Shown one piece after another: positions 44,363-54,246 of a DNA stretch of 64,000 nucleotides. Under the pieces are notes generated by a model that saw nothing but the letters and a program-made list of their open reading frames with translations, did not search any database and was not told the DNA's origin. Source of the stretch: Pseudomonas phenolilytica (GTDB lineage Bacteria > Pseudomonadota > Gammaproteobacteria > Pseudomonadales > Pseudomonadaceae). The stretch lies in the NCBI RefSeq assembly GCF_021432765.1, contig NZ_CP058908.1, positions 636,001-700,000 of the forward strand, written 5' to 3'. Both the position numbers and the translations under genes were made by a program. Position 1 is the stretch's first letter, and each line of letters starts with the position of its first letter.

Positions 44363-46135
44363 TCAGAACTCCTCGGCCGCCAGTAGGTACAGCGACGCGC
44401 TGCCGGCGCGTACCGAGGCGGTCAGCGAATGGATGCGTGGCAGCAGACGGGCGAAGAAGAAACGCGCGGTGCCAAGCTTGCTGCGGTAGAAGACTTCGTC
44501 CTTGCCCAGCGCCGCGCGCGCCATCATCGCCCACATGTAGGCGTAGGCGGTGTAGCCGAACACGTGCAGGTATTCCACCGAGGCTGCGCCGATTTCGTTC
44601 GGATTCTGCTTGGCCTGCTCCAGCACCCAGGCGGTCAAGTCGTCCAGATTGTCCAGCGCGGCCTGCAGCGGCTCGACGAACTCGGCCAGTTCCTGCCCGG
44701 CAGAGGCAATGAAACCACGCACCTCGTCGGCAAAGTTGCGGTACAGCTCGCCACCGCTGCCCACCACCTTGCGGCCGACCAGATCGAGCGCCTGAATGCC
44801 GTTGGTGCCTTCGTAGATTTGCGTGATGCGGCAGTCTCGCACCAGCTGCTCCTGCCCCCATTCGCGGATGAAGCCGTGACCGCCGAACACCTGCTGGCCA
44901 TGCACGGTGGCCTCCAGGCCCATATCCGTGAGGAAGGCTTTGGCTACCGGCGTCAGCAGGGCGACCTGCGCATCGGCACGCTGGCGAGCTTCGGCATCAT
45001 CGCTGAACTTGGCAATATCCAGCTGCAGCGCCACATAGCTGGAGAATGCGCGGCCACCTTCGTTCAACGCTTTCATGGTCAGCAGCATGCGGCGCACGTC
45101 CGGATGCACGATGATCGGGTCGGCCGCCTTGTCCTGCGCCACCGGACCGCTCGGTGCGCGGCTCTGGATGCGCTCGCGGGCGTAGTCGATAGCGCTCTGG
45201 TAGGAACGCTCGCCGGTGGCCAGGCCCTGGATGCCGACGCCCAGACGCTCGTAGTTCATCATGGTGAACATCGCCGCCAGGCCTTTGTTCGGCTCGCCGA
45301 CCATCCAGCCGGTGGCACCGTCGAAGTTCATCACGCAGGTGGCCGAGGCCTGGATACCCATTTTGTGCTCGATGGAACCACAGGACACGGCGTTGCGCGT
45401 CCCCAGCGAGCCGTCCTCGTTGACCAGCACCTTGGGCACCAGGAACAGCGAGATACCGCGCGAACCGGCCGGCGCGTCCGGCAGTTTGGCCAGCACCAGA
45501 TGGATGATGTTCTCAGTCAGGTCGTGCTCACCGCCGGTGATGAAGATCTTCGTGCCACTGACCTTGTAGCTGCCGTCGGCCTGCGGCTCGGCGCGCGTGC
45601 GGATCATGCCCAGATCGGTTCCGGCGTGCGGCTCGGTCAGACACATGGAGCCGGCCCAGACGCCGCTATACATGTTCGGCAGATACTTCTGCTTCAGCGC
45701 CTCGCTGGCATGCGCGTGAATCGACAGGCAGGCGCCGGACGTCAGCATCGGGTACAGACCGAAAGCCAGGCTTGCGGAGTTCATCATCTCCTCCACCTGC
45801 GCCGAGATGACCTTGGGCATGCCCATGCCGCCGTAGGCCGGATCACCGCCAACTCCGACCCAGCCGCCCTCGGCGTACAGGCGATAGGCCTCGGGGTAGC
45901 CCGCCGGCGTGCTGACCTGCCCGGCGTCCCAGCGACAGCCTTCCTCGTCGCCGCTGCGATTCAGCGGGGCGATGGTACCGGCGGTAATCTTGCCGGCTTC
46001 TTCGAGAATGGCCTCAGCCGTCTCGGCATCCACCGCCTCGGCGAGCGCCGGCAGTGTTTGCCAGAGCTTCGGCGCCTCGAAGACTTCATTCAGGACGAAA
46101 CGCATATCGCGCAGCGGCGCTTGGTAATCAGCCAT
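44363..46135 (-). CDS. Acyl-CoA dehydrogenase (~600-residue FadE5/DmdC-like type)
   Basis: 590 residues, an FAD flavoprotein with an extra C-terminal domain typical of the long ACAD group. It oxidises an acyl-CoA at C2-C3, passing electrons to ETF. MCLTEPHAGTDLGMIRTRAE and VSGTKIFITGGEHDLTENII form the flavin site, and ITQIYEGTNGIQALDLVGRK contains the likely catalytic Glu. The start MADYQAPLRDMRFVLNEVFE mirrors its paralogue at 46334. The chain length preferred is not deducible. The gene lies 198 bases downstream of the second ACAD gene on the same strand, with a terminator between them. Confidence 0.92.
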   Translation of the reverse strand: MADYQAPLRDMRFVLNEVFEAPKLWQTLPALAEAVDAETAEAILEEAGKITAGTIAPLNRSGDEEGCRWDAGQVSTPAGYPEAYRLYAEGGWVGVGGDPAYGGMGMPKVISAQVEEMMNSASLAFGLYPMLTSGACLSIHAHASEALKQKYLPNMYSGVWAGSMCLTEPHAGTDLGMIRTRAEPQADGSYKVSGTKIFITGGEHDLTENIIHLVLAKLPDAPAGSRGISLFLVPKVLVNEDGSLGTRNAVSCGSIEHKMGIQASATCVMNFDGATGWMVGEPNKGLAAMFTMMNYERLGVGIQGLATGERSYQSAIDYARERIQSRAPSGPVAQDKAADPIIVHPDVRRMLLTMKALNEGGRAFSSYVALQLDIAKFSDDAEARQRADAQVALLTPVAKAFLTDMGLEATVHGQQVFGGHGFIREWGQEQLVRDCRITQIYEGTNGIQALDLVGRKVVGSGGELYRNFADEVRGFIASAGQELAEFVEPLQAALDNLDDLTAWVLEQAKQNPNEIGAASVEYLHVFGYTAYAYMWAMMARAALGKDEVFYRSKLGTARFFFARLLPRIHSLTASVRAGSASLYLLAAEEF

Positions 46136-46288
46136 GTGCAAATCCTCGCAAGACACGGATTGGCGGCCTCGGCGGGCCGTTTCCAGCGAGTCTAAACCAA
46201 TAACGAATTCCGGACTAAGCGTCTTTTAGTGACCGATAAGTTTTGGCTGGTCACATTCGAAATACCCTTTTTCGGGCTCCAGAATGCA

Positions 46289-46316
46289 GAAAGCCGCTGC
46301 AAGAGCAGCGGCTTTC
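46289..46316. terminator. Hairpin terminator between the two acyl-CoA dehydrogenase genes
   Basis: Perfect 12-base arms GAAAGCCGCTGC (46289-46300) and GCAGCGGCTTTC (46305-46316) with a four-base loop AAGA. It lies 17 bases past the stop of the upstream dehydrogenase gene (minus strand). The downstream gene therefore probably has its own promoter; a dyad GTGACC-N14-GGTCAC at 46229-46254 lies there. Confidence 0.85.
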
Positions 46317-46333
46317 GGGTGCAGCACGGACGA

Positions 46334-48139
46334 TCAGTAGCCGAGCGCGAAGTCTTCTTCGGCCATGTCCATCAGATTGTCGGCACCGGACAGCATGGCT
46401 TCCACATGCATGCGGGTGCGCGGCAGGATGCGAGCGAAGTAGAAGCGCGCGGTCTGCAGCTTGGCCTTGTAGAAAGCCTGCTCCTCGGTGCCGGCAGCCA
46501 GTTTCTCGGCAGCCAGTCGCGCCATGTCGGCCCAGAAGTAGGCCAGGCAGGCGTAGCCGGAGTACATCAGGTAGTCCACCGATGCGGCGCCGACTTCTTC
46601 GCGGTTCTTCATGGCGGCCATACCGACCTTCATGGTCAGTTCGCCCCACTCCTTGTTCAGCTTGGCCAGCGGCTCGACGAATTCCTTGACCGCGTCGTTG
46701 CCTTCGTTGGCCTGGCAGAACTTGTGCACGATCTTGGTGAAGCCCTTGAGCGCCTCGCCCTGGGTCATCAGCACCTTGCGGCCCAGCAGATCGAGTGCCT
46801 GCACGCCGGTGGTGCCTTCGTACAGGCAGGAGATACGGCTGTCACGCACGTTCTGCTCCATGCCCCATTCGGCGATGAAGCCGTGGCCACCGTAGATCTG
46901 CACGCCGTGGTTGGCGGCCTCGAAACCCACTTCGGTCATGAACGCCTTGGCGATCGGGGTGAGGAAGGCCAGCAGGGAATCGGCGGCTTTCTTCTGCTCC
47001 TCGTCCTGGCTGCGCTGAACGATGTCCACCTGCTTGGCGGCGAAGTACAGCATCGCGCGGTTACCCTCCGCGAAGGCCTTCATGGTCAGCAGCATACGAC
47101 GCACGTCTGGATGCACGATGATCGGGTCGGCAGCTTTCTCCGGCGCCTTCGGGCCGGTCAGCGAACGCATCTGCAGCCGCTCGCGGGCATAAGCGATACC
47201 GCCCTGGAAGCCCACTTCCGCATGGGCCAGGCCCTGCAGCGCGGTACCCAGGCGGGCGGTGTTCATGAAGGTGAACATGCAGTTCAGGCCCTTGTTCGGC
47301 GGGCCGATCAGGAAGCCGGTGGCCGCGTCGAAGTTCATCACGCAGGTGGCGTTGCCGTGGATGCCCATCTTGTGCTCGAGGGAACCGCAGGAAACACCGT
47401 TGCGTTCGCCAACCTCACCCGAGGCCGTAGGCAGGAACTTCGGCACGATGAACAGCGAAATGCCCTTGGTGCCTTCCGGTGCATCGGGCAGACGGGCCAG
47501 CACGATATGGACGATGTTCTCGGCCATGTCATGCTCGCCAGCGGAAATGAAGATTTTGGTGCCGGTGACCTTGTAGCTGCCGTCAGCCTGCGGCTCGGCC
47601 TTGGTGCGCAGCATGCCCAGATCGGTACCGCAGTGCGGCTCGGTCAGGCACATGGTGCCGGTCCACTGGCCGGAAACCAGCTTGGTCAGGTAGGTCTGTT
47701 GCTGCTCGCTGGTGCCGTGGGCGTGCAGGGTGTTCATCGCGCCGTGCGACAGGCCCGGGTACATGCCCCAGGACCAGTTGGACTCGCCGACCATTTCGCT
47801 GATCGCCATGCCCAGCGACTCGGGCAGACCCTGACCGCCGTGCTCGACGTCATGGGCCAGGCTCGGCCAGCCGCCTTCGACGAACTGCTGGTAGGCCTCC
47901 TTGAAGCCAGTCGGAGTGGTCACGCCGGACTCGCTCCAGGTACAGCCTTCGATGTCGCCGACGCGGTTCAACGGAGCCAGCACCTGCTCGCAGAACTTCG
48001 CGCCTTCTTCGAGGATGGCATTGACCATGTCCGGGGTGGCGTCTTCACATCCCGGCAGGCTCTGGTAGTGCGCCTCGTAACCGAGCAGCTCGTCGCGGAC
48101 GAAGCGGATATCGCGCAAGGGGGCCTTGTAGTCGGGCAT
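46334..48139 (-). CDS. Acyl-CoA dehydrogenase (~600-residue FadE5/DmdC-like type), PsrA-box gene
   Basis: 601 residues, clear paralogue of the adjacent gene (both open with [14 protein letters not shown] or MRFV and share [19 protein letters not shown] and [16 protein letters not shown]). Beta-oxidation enzyme using FAD and ETF. In P. aeruginosa the equivalent is PA0506, reported, as I remember, to be a PsrA target; a matching palindrome GAAAC-N4-GTTTC lies 108 bases upstream here. The start ATG (complement 48137-48139) opens [20 protein letters not shown]. Confidence 0.93.
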   Translation of the reverse strand: MPDYKAPLRDIRFVRDELLGYEAHYQSLPGCEDATPDMVNAILEEGAKFCEQVLAPLNRVGDIEGCTWSESGVTTPTGFKEAYQQFVEGGWPSLAHDVEHGGQGLPESLGMAISEMVGESNWSWGMYPGLSHGAMNTLHAHGTSEQQQTYLTKLVSGQWTGTMCLTEPHCGTDLGMLRTKAEPQADGSYKVTGTKIFISAGEHDMAENIVHIVLARLPDAPEGTKGISLFIVPKFLPTASGEVGERNGVSCGSLEHKMGIHGNATCVMNFDAATGFLIGPPNKGLNCMFTFMNTARLGTALQGLAHAEVGFQGGIAYARERLQMRSLTGPKAPEKAADPIIVHPDVRRMLLTMKAFAEGNRAMLYFAAKQVDIVQRSQDEEQKKAADSLLAFLTPIAKAFMTEVGFEAANHGVQIYGGHGFIAEWGMEQNVRDSRISCLYEGTTGVQALDLLGRKVLMTQGEALKGFTKIVHKFCQANEGNDAVKEFVEPLAKLNKEWGELTMKVGMAAMKNREEVGAASVDYLMYSGYACLAYFWADMARLAAEKLAAGTEEQAFYKAKLQTARFYFARILPRTRMHVEAMLSGADNLMDMAEEDFALGY

Positions 48140-48467
48140 AACGTAAACCTCAGCGGTGAGTTCTGGTTGCGGCGGTCGGCAGCGGCCGGCCGCGCGGATT
48201 CGATTCCGGCCGCCGATCGCAGGCGCGGAGAGTCAAACAGGCGTTTGAAACATACGTTTCGACCCAGGCGATGTCAAGCCGGTGCAAAGCAGCCGCTCAT
48301 CGGCCGGCAATTCATGCTAGGCGATGCCGCAACGCGTGCAGAGGGACGAAACGGACAGTTGCGACGGCAGTCGCGACGCGCGCGCAGGGGCGGGCTCGGC
48401 GGTGAAATCAGCCGCGCCAGAAGAAACAAGAAGAGGGGAAACGACGCGGCCGGCGGGCCGCGCGGAA
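48140..48467. other. Intergenic region upstream of the acyl-CoA dehydrogenase gene
   Basis: 328 bases. The half nearer the dehydrogenase holds the PsrA-like box at 48247-48260 and should contain its promoter. The remainder (48300-48467), downstream of the small-protein gene, is purine-rich and holds no ORF or hairpin I trust. Confidence 0.6.
48247..48260. promoter_or_regulatory. PsrA-like operator
   Basis: GAAAC-ATAC-GTTTC, a perfect 5-4-5 palindrome that fits the published PsrA consensus (G/C)AAAC-N2-4-G(C/T)TT(G/C). PsrA is a TetR-family regulator in Pseudomonas that responds to long-chain acyl groups and represses beta-oxidation genes. Position 108-121 bases upstream of the dehydrogenase start suits a repressor site at the promoter. 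Confidence 0.75.
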
Positions 48468-48716
48468 TCAGGCCTGGGTATCGATCAGCGTGCCGAGTAC
48501 TTCATCGGCGCTGCGAATCAGACGGGCGCCGAGTGCGGCGTTGTGCTCGCCAAGCTTCAGCTCGATCACCTGCTCGCTGATCTCGGTCAGCGCCTGGGAG
48601 CTGTCGACCGTCGGCAGACTGGCGGTGGCGATCGCCGAGGCAGCCTGATCGACTCGCTGCTGGGCACCCTGGTAGGCGCTCAGGCCAGCACCAAGAAGAC
48701 TGTTGGAGATTTGCAT
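48468..48716 (-). CDS. Small conserved protein of unknown function
   Basis: 82 residues starting MQISNSLLGAGLSAYQGAQQ. The N-terminal amphipathic helix (SNSLLGAGLSAYQGAQQRVD then QAASAIATA) resembles the N-terminal segment of flagellar rod/hook proteins (SGLNAAQ...LDVxANNIAN), but the protein is far too short and far from flagellar genes. The C-terminal half is a charged helix. Located just downstream of bioD, as PA0505 in P. aeruginosa (from memory). Function unknown. A 5' extension to 48749 lacks support. Confidence 0.75.
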   Translation of the reverse strand: MQISNSLLGAGLSAYQGAQQRVDQAASAIATASLPTVDSSQALTEISEQVIELKLGEHNAALGARLIRSADEVLGTLIDTQA

Positions 48717-48762
48717 GGTCGACTCCGAAGGCGGATTGCCAGCATTCAAGCAGATGGTGCCG

Positions 48763-49458
48763 TCAACGGCAAGGCGGATGCGCCAGCGCGGCCAGTCGCA
48801 GGTATGCGGCGACCCGCGCGGCCGACGCCTCCGCCAGGCGCGGCACGCGGCCCAGGCAGGACGCCGGCACCAGTTCGTCGAGCGTCGCGAGATTCTCTTT
48901 CAGCCGCGACATGGCGGGATCGATGATGTTGGCGACCCAGCCGGCCAGCACCAGACCGTCGTGCGCGATCGCCTCGGCGCTCAGCAGTGCGTGACTGATG
49001 CAACCCAGCCGCACGCCTACCACCAGAATCACCGGCAGTTGCAGGCGAATCGGCAAGGCGGCCAGCGTCTCCCGCGCGTTCAGCGGCACCCGCCAGCCGC
49101 CGGCCCCCTCGACAAGCGTGAAGTCGGCCCGCCGCTCCAGTACGCCCTGTACGGCGTCGGCCAGCGCCTCGGTGCTCAGTGTCACGCCGGCTTCGCGCGC
49201 GGCGATGTGCGGGGCGATGGCCGGCGCGAAGGCGAACGGGTTGACCTGTGCATAGTCCAGCGCCGGGCAGCACTCGGCCTGCAGCGCGAGCGCATCGGCA
49301 TTGCGCAATCCCTGCGGCGTCGCCGTGCAGCCGGAAGCGATCGGCTTGACCGCCGCCGTCGACAGTCCGGCCGCACGCGCCGCATGCAGCAGGCCAGCGG
49401 CGATGGTGGTCTTGCCGACGTCGGTATCCGTGCCGGCAATGAAGAACGCGCGATTCAA
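48763..49458 (-). CDS. bioD: Dethiobiotin synthetase
   Basis: 231 residues. ATP-dependent carboxylation and ring closure of diaminopelargonic acid. P-loop FIAGTDTDVGKTTIAAGLLH at the N-terminus and LVEGAGGWRVPLN. The start is TTG (complement 49456-49458), giving (M)NRAFFIAGTD: GGAG lies seven bases upstream and the bioC TGA ends one base before. The only upstream ATG overlaps in another frame and leads to a stop. Last gene of the bio operon. Confidence 0.94.
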   Translation of the reverse strand: MNRAFFIAGTDTDVGKTTIAAGLLHAARAAGLSTAAVKPIASGCTATPQGLRNADALALQAECCPALDYAQVNPFAFAPAIAPHIAAREAGVTLSTEALADAVQGVLERRADFTLVEGAGGWRVPLNARETLAALPIRLQLPVILVVGVRLGCISHALLSAEAIAHDGLVLAGWVANIIDPAMSRLKENLATLDELVPASCLGRVPRLAEASAARVAAYLRLAALAHPPCR

Positions 49459-49459
49459 C

Positions 49460-50275
49460 TCATGACTCCTTGCGTAACACGCCGTAGACCACCTGATAGG
49501 TCGCCGGCAATCCCGCGGACTGGCGCAGCTGCTCGTAGGCGGCGACCAGCGCACGCAAACGCGCGCGACCGGTCAGCCCGCCGGGCCGTCCGGGGTTGAG
49601 GTTATGCGCACCGAGCGCCTTGAGCTCATGAGTCAGTTGGCGCAGATCGGCGAAATGCAGCACTTCTGGACGCACCTCCAGCGCCAGCGGGCGCAGACCG
49701 CTTTCATTGCACAGTGCCTGATAGGTGGCGAGGGGGCGAAAGCGATTGACATGGGCCAGGCCATCCACGGCCTGCCAGCTGTCGCGCAGCTCCTGCAGCG
49801 TGCCGCTGCACAGGCTGCTGAAGGCAAACGTACCGCCTGGCTGCAGGACGCGGCGGACTTCGCTGAGCACACCGGCGAAATCCTCGCACCACTGCAAAGC
49901 CAGACTGGAAAACACCAGCCCGACGCTGTCCTCGCGCAGCGGCAGATGCTCGGCGTCGCCGACGACGAACTGCCGCGCGCCGCCGGCCGGCCGCGCGTGG
50001 CGCAGCATGCCTTCGGCAATATCCAGCGCCACACCGTCGGCCTGCGGGAACCGCGCCGCCAGCGCGCGGGAGAAATAGCCGGTCCCGCTGCCCAGGTCGA
50101 GCCAGCGCGTCGGCGACGGCATGTCCGGCAATGCGGCCAGCAGATTGCCGCCGACCCGTCGCTGCAGGGCAGCGACGCTGTCGTAGCTGGCGGCGGCACG
50201 GGAAAAGGACGCCGCCACCTGGCGCTTGTCGGGCAGCACGCCCGTCGGGCGCTGGCCGGGGGAAGACTCAGTCAT
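49460..50275 (-). CDS. bioC: Malonyl-ACP O-methyltransferase BioC
   Basis: 271 residues, class I SAM methyltransferase. It methylates malonyl-ACP to start pimeloyl synthesis on the fatty acid machinery. Motif [21 protein letters not shown], then [11 protein letters not shown], and [11 protein letters not shown], typical of BioC. The start ATG overlaps the bioH stop by eight bases. The N-terminal [20 protein letters not shown] is a BioC signature. Confidence 0.95.
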   Translation of the reverse strand: MTESSPGQRPTGVLPDKRQVAASFSRAAASYDSVAALQRRVGGNLLAALPDMPSPTRWLDLGSGTGYFSRALAARFPQADGVALDIAEGMLRHARPAGGARQFVVGDAEHLPLREDSVGLVFSSLALQWCEDFAGVLSEVRRVLQPGGTFAFSSLCSGTLQELRDSWQAVDGLAHVNRFRPLATYQALCNESGLRPLALEVRPEVLHFADLRQLTHELKALGAHNLNPGRPGGLTGRARLRALVAAYEQLRQSAGLPATYQVVYGVLRKES

Positions 50276-50993
50276 CCTCGCCCTCATCCATAAACGCCAG
50301 CATCGCCGTCGCCACGTCCTCGGCGCGCTCCAGCGGCAGGCCGTGACTGGCATTGGCCAGCACGTCGACTTCGACGTCCGGCAGCCAGGCCAGCAGCGCC
50401 TCGGCAGCGCTCGCCGGCACCAGCGCATCGCCGCCAGCGAACAGATGCAGCTGCGGCCCGACGTAGCGCTGCAACGCGGCGCGACCGTCCAGTTCGGCCA
50501 GCAGGCGCAGCCCGGCAGAGGCGATCGGCTGCGGCTGGTCGAGCAGACTGACCTGCAGCTGGCGCGCCAGCGTGCGCGGATCGTAGGCGCCGCGGCTGCA
50601 GAGCAGGCTGAAACGCTTGAGCGTGTCCTGCGGCCCCAGGCGGAAAGCTTCCTCGAAGGCATCGAAGACCTCGGCCGGCATGGCTGCCGCCCAGTCGTCG
50701 CGACTACGGAAACAGGGGTTGCTGCACAGCGTCATCAAGCCGGGGCAGTTGTCGCCGCGGCGTGCCGCCAGCTGCGTCGCCAGCATGCCGCCCAACGACC
50801 AGCCGGCCAGCCAGCAGTCGGCCGGCAGGCGAGCGTCCAGCTCGTCGAGCCAGGCGCTCGGCTGCTCCAGTGCCGGCAGCGGTGCGATCTCCACCTGCAG
50901 ATGCGGCTGGCGCTCGCGCAGCACCCCGGCCAGCGGTTCGAGCGCCGCGGGGCCGAATGCCCAGCCCGGTAGCAGAATCAGTCGTTCACGCAT
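50268..50993 (-). CDS. bioH: Pimeloyl-ACP methyl ester carboxylesterase BioH
   Basis: 241 residues, alpha/beta hydrolase. It cleaves the methyl ester to release pimeloyl-ACP for BioF. Nucleophile Ser in [18 protein letters not shown]; terminal His in [14 protein letters not shown]; the acid is probably in [19 protein letters not shown]. The start [14 protein letters not shown] overlaps the bioF stop by eight bases. Being inside the operon with bioC supports the BioH assignment over a general esterase. Confidence 0.92.
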   Translation of the reverse strand: MRERLILLPGWAFGPAALEPLAGVLRERQPHLQVEIAPLPALEQPSAWLDELDARLPADCWLAGWSLGGMLATQLAARRGDNCPGLMTLCSNPCFRSRDDWAAAMPAEVFDAFEEAFRLGPQDTLKRFSLLCSRGAYDPRTLARQLQVSLLDQPQPIASAGLRLLAELDGRAALQRYVGPQLHLFAGGDALVPASAAEALLAWLPDVEVDVLANASHGLPLERAEDVATAMLAFMDEGEDD

Positions 50994-52164
50994 CGTCGCG
51001 CTCCTCGGGCAGCAGTGCCCAGCAGTCGGCCAGCGCCTCCAGCAGGCGCTCGAGCTGCGCATCGCTATGGGTCGCGGTGAAGGTGATCCGCAACCGTGCG
51101 CTGCCGGCCGGAACGGTCGGCGGGCGGATGGCGCCGACCAGGATGCCGCGCTCGCGCAGCAACGCCGATAGCCTCAACGCCCGCTCGCTGCTGCCGACCA
51201 GCACTGGCTGGATCGGCGTCGGGCTGTCCATCAGCGTCAGGCCGATCTGCGCGGCGCCCTCGCGGAAACGCGCCACCAGACGCCGCAGATGCTCCCGTCG
51301 CCAGCCCTCGCTGCGCAGCAGTTCCAGGCTTTTCAGTGTGGCACAGGCCACCGCCGGCGGCTGGCTGGTGGTATAGATGTACGGGCGGGCGAACTGGATC
51401 AGCGTCTCGATCAGCTCCTCGCTGCCCGCAACGAACGCCCCTGCCGTGCCGAACGCCTTGCCGAGGGTGCCGACCAGCACCGGCACATCGTCGATGCCCA
51501 GACCGAATTGCTCAACGATGCCGCCGCCGCTCGCACCCAGCGGGCCGAAGCCGTGCGCATCATCGACCATCACCCAGGCGCCGTGCTGCCTGGCCGTGGC
51601 GCAGATCGCCGGCAGGTCGGCGAGGTCGCCGTCCATGCTGAACACGCCGTCGGTGACCACCAGGGTGTTGCCGGTGGCTTTCTCCAGGCGCTTGCCAAGG
51701 CTGGCAGCATCGCTGTGCAGGTAGCGCGAGAAGCGTGCCCCCGACAGCAGCCCGGCATCGAGCAGCGAGGCATGGTTGAGGCGATCCTCCAGCACCGTGT
51801 CGCCCTGTCCGAGCAGCGCGGTGACCGCCGCCAGGTTGGCCATGTAGCCGGTGGAGAACAGTAGCGCGCGCGGTCGTCCGGTGAATTCGGCGAGCGCTTC
51901 TTCCAGCCGGTGATGCGGCGTGCTGTGGCCGATCACCAGATGCGAGGCGCCGCCGCCGACACCCCAGGTCGCGGCGCCCTGCTGCATGGCGGCGATCACC
52001 TCGGGATGGTTGGCCAGCCCCAGGTAGTCGTTGGAACAGAACGCCAGCAGCCGCTCGCCATCGACGACCACTTCAGGCTGCTGCGGGGTCTGCAGCAATG
52101 GACGATGGCGATAGAGATGCGCGGCGCGGCGCTCGACGAGGCGGGAGGCGAGATCGAAGGTCAT
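50986..52164 (-). CDS. bioF: 8-amino-7-oxononanoate synthase
   Basis: 392 residues, fold-type I PLP enzyme. It condenses pimeloyl-ACP with L-alanine. The PLP Lys is in [20 protein letters not shown]; the N-terminal [20 protein letters not shown] and [17 protein letters not shown] are conserved. The bioB-bioF gap of 102 bases contains a pair of REP-like hairpins. Confidence 0.96.
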   Translation of the reverse strand: MTFDLASRLVERRAAHLYRHRPLLQTPQQPEVVVDGERLLAFCSNDYLGLANHPEVIAAMQQGAATWGVGGGASHLVIGHSTPHHRLEEALAEFTGRPRALLFSTGYMANLAAVTALLGQGDTVLEDRLNHASLLDAGLLSGARFSRYLHSDAASLGKRLEKATGNTLVVTDGVFSMDGDLADLPAICATARQHGAWVMVDDAHGFGPLGASGGGIVEQFGLGIDDVPVLVGTLGKAFGTAGAFVAGSEELIETLIQFARPYIYTTSQPPAVACATLKSLELLRSEGWRREHLRRLVARFREGAAQIGLTLMDSPTPIQPVLVGSSERALRLSALLRERGILVGAIRPPTVPAGSARLRITFTATHSDAQLERLLEALADCWALLPEERDDA

Positions 52165-52175
52165 GGGCAGAACCG

Positions 52176-52214
52176 GTAACGGTGGATGGCCGCAAGCGGG
52201 CCATCCACCCTACG
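52176..52214. repeat. REP-like element, copy 1a
   Basis: Hairpin with 11-base arms GGTGGATGGCC (52181-52191) and GGCCATCCACC (52199-52209), followed by CTACG. Same outer sequence GGTGGA...TCCACCCTACG as the copies near 54150 and 55265. Confidence 0.75.
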
Positions 52215-52228
52215 AATAAGTCGGCTTC

Positions 52229-52258
52229 GCGGTGAATGAGGCTCGGCTCATCCACCGC
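52229..52258. repeat. REP-like element, copy 1b (reverse partner)
   Basis: Arms GCGGTGAATGAG (52229-52240) and CTCATCCACCGC (52247-52258) pair with one mismatch. With copy 1a it forms a pair 14 bases apart, as in REP doublets. Confidence 0.65.
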
Positions 52259-52266
52259 ACCGCACA

Positions 52267-53322
52267 TCAAACAGCCGCGTTGTAGAACAGCTTGGAATCG
52301 CGCTGCTCGATCAGCGCCTGCTCGATGGCGGCCTGATGCACCTCGTCGGCGTGCTCGTGGCGCTCTTCCGGCTGGATGCCCAGGCGCGCGAACAGCTGCA
52401 TGTCCTTATCGGCCTGCGGGTTGGCGGTGGTCAGCAGCTTCTCGCCATAGAAGATCGAGTTGGCGCCAGCGAGGAAGGCCAGTGCCTGCATCTGTTCGTT
52501 CATCTGCTCGCGGCCGGCCGACAGACGCACATGGGACTTGGGCATCATGATCCGCGCAACGGCGAGCATGCGGATGAAGTCGAACGGATCGACGTCCTGC
52601 TCTTCGGCCAGCGGCGTGCCCTTGACCTTGACCAGCATGTTGATCGGCACCGACTCCGGGTGCTCCGGCAGGTTGGCCAGCTGGATCAGCAGGCCGGCGC
52701 GGTCGTCCAGCGACTCGCCCATGCCGAGGATGCCACCGGAGCAGATCTTCATCCCCGCCTCGCGCACGTAGCTCAGCGTTTCCAGACGCTCGGCGTAGGT
52801 GCGGGTGGTGATGATGTTGCCGTAGTACTCCGGCGAGGTGTCGAGGTTGTGGTTGTAGTAGTCCAGGCCGGCTGCGGCGAGAGCGCGGGTCTGCTCCTGA
52901 TCGAGCTTGCCGAGCGTCATGCAGGTTTCCAGGCCCAGGGCCTTGACGCCCTCGACCATCTTCAGCACGTAGGGCATGTCCTTGGCCGACGGATGCTTCC
53001 AGGCCGCGCCCATGCAGAAGCGCGTCGAGCCGATGGCCTTGGCTTCGGCCGCGGCCTCCAGCACCTTCTGCACTTCCATCAGCTTCTCTTTATCGAGACC
53101 GGTGTTGTAGTGGCCGGACTGCGGGCAGTACTTGCAGTCTTCCGGACAGGCGCCGGTCTTGATCGACAGCAGCGTGGAAACCTGCACGCGGTTAGCGTCG
53201 AAGTGCTGGCGGTGCACGGTCTGCGCCTGGAACAGCAGATCGTTGAACGGCTGGGTGAAGAGTGCCTTGACCTCGGCGAGCGTCCAGTCGTGGCGGGTAA
53301 CGGAAGCGGCGGTGGCGCTCAT
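52267..53322 (-). CDS. bioB: Biotin synthase
   Basis: 351 residues, radical SAM enzyme that inserts sulfur into dethiobiotin. Cluster Cys residues are in [17 protein letters not shown], with further conserved SGGILGMGE and [11 protein letters not shown] segments. First gene of bioB-F-H-C-D; note that bioA is not in the window. It diverges from comF with 93 bases between start codons; I find no convincing BirA-type operator there. Confidence 0.97.
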   Translation of the reverse strand: MSATAASVTRHDWTLAEVKALFTQPFNDLLFQAQTVHRQHFDANRVQVSTLLSIKTGACPEDCKYCPQSGHYNTGLDKEKLMEVQKVLEAAAEAKAIGSTRFCMGAAWKHPSAKDMPYVLKMVEGVKALGLETCMTLGKLDQEQTRALAAAGLDYYNHNLDTSPEYYGNIITTRTYAERLETLSYVREAGMKICSGGILGMGESLDDRAGLLIQLANLPEHPESVPINMLVKVKGTPLAEEQDVDPFDFIRMLAVARIMMPKSHVRLSAGREQMNEQMQALAFLAGANSIFYGEKLLTTANPQADKDMQLFARLGIQPEERHEHADEVHQAAIEQALIEQRDSKLFYNAAV

Positions 53323-53415
53323 GGGTGATCCTTGTAATAAATAGCGGCTCGGCGGCCTGGCACGGATGCGGAATGGTTAGCCAAGCCCGATACGCTGTCA
53401 ACCAGGAACGGAATC

Positions 53416-54120
53416 ATGGTGAACAAGTGGCTATTTATCGAACAACACTGTCTGCTCTGCGACGAACCCTGCGCGGGCGATCCGCTGTGCAGTGCCTGCG
53501 AAGCCGATCTGCCCTGGCTCGACGCACGCTGCACGGTCTGCGCCGTGCCGCTGCCGGTGCGCGGACTGGTCTGCGGCGAATGCCTGAAGCGACCGCCTGC
53601 CTATGACCACGTCGAGGTGCCCTGGCGTTTCGCCTTTCCGGTCGACACGCTGATCACGCGCTTCAAGCACCAGGCGCACTGGCCGTACGGTCGACTGCTG
53701 GGCGAGCGACTGGCGCACCATCTGCGCCACGCCTACGCCGATGGCCTGCCGCGTCCGGACCTGTTGTTGCCGGTGCCCCTGGCCCGCCGCCGGTTGCGTC
53801 AGCGCGGCTTCAACCAGGCGCAGATGCTGGCCCGCTGGCTGAGCCGCGAGCTGGCCATCGTGTTCGATGACTGCGCGCTGGAACGGCTGCTCGACACACC
53901 GCCGCAACAGCAGCTGGACGCCGCCACGCGCCGACGCAACCTGCGCCAGGCGTTCGCCCTCAGGCCCGGCCGCGACTTGCGCGGGCTCCACCTGGCGCTG
54001 ATCGACGACGTCCTGACCACCGGCGCCACCGCCGAAGCGCTCGCCCGCTTGCTCAAACGCGCGGGCGCGGCGCGGGTCGATGTCTACTGCCTGGCGCGCA
54101 CGCCGAAGCCCGGCGACTGA
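53416..54120 (+). CDS. ComF-family phosphoribosyltransferase-like protein
   Basis: 234 residues. The N-terminal ~60 residues hold four CxxC-like pairs (CLLCDEPC, CSAC, CTVC, CGEC) forming a zinc ribbon; the C-terminal type I PRTase domain has the PRPP loop LIDDVLTTGATAEALARLLK. ComF is needed for DNA uptake in some competent bacteria, and the GntX branch is linked to gluconate use; which applies here is unknown. P. stutzeri relatives are naturally transformable, so the competence role is worth noting as inference. Confidence 0.9.
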   Translation: MVNKWLFIEQHCLLCDEPCAGDPLCSACEADLPWLDARCTVCAVPLPVRGLVCGECLKRPPAYDHVEVPWRFAFPVDTLITRFKHQAHWPYGRLLGERLAHHLRHAYADGLPRPDLLLPVPLARRRLRQRGFNQAQMLARWLSRELAIVFDDCALERLLDTPPQQQLDAATRRRNLRQAFALRPGRDLRGLHLALIDDVLTTGATAEALARLLKRAGAARVDVYCLARTPKPGD

Positions 54121-54132
54121 GCGGCTCGACTC

Positions 54133-54168
54133 GCGGTGGAAATTCGCTGCGCGAGATTTCCACCCTAC
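54133..54168. repeat. REP-like element, copy 2
   Basis: Arms GGTGGAAAT (54135-54143) and ATTTCCACC (54156-54164), loop of 12 bases, followed by CTACG. Lies in the 126-base comF-srkA gap. Confidence 0.7.
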
Positions 54169-54192
54169 GACCTGATCGCGGCGGACCCGCGG

Positions 54193-54220
54193 TTGTTTAA
54201 AAGCCCGGGTGCAATACACT
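54193..54220 (+). promoter_or_regulatory. Possible sigma-70 promoter of srkA
   Basis: TTGTTT (54193-54198), 16-base spacer, TACACT (54215-54220), ending 26 bases before the srkA start. Fair match only. Confidence 0.35.
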
Positions 54221-54246
54221 GAACGGTCTATCCTGCGGAGCCGGTC

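Noticed and set aside
53323..53415. BirA-type biotin operator before bioB
   Set aside because: GGTTAG and TCAACC strings lie here, but they point in the opposite order to the AACC-N-GGTT layout and do not pair well.
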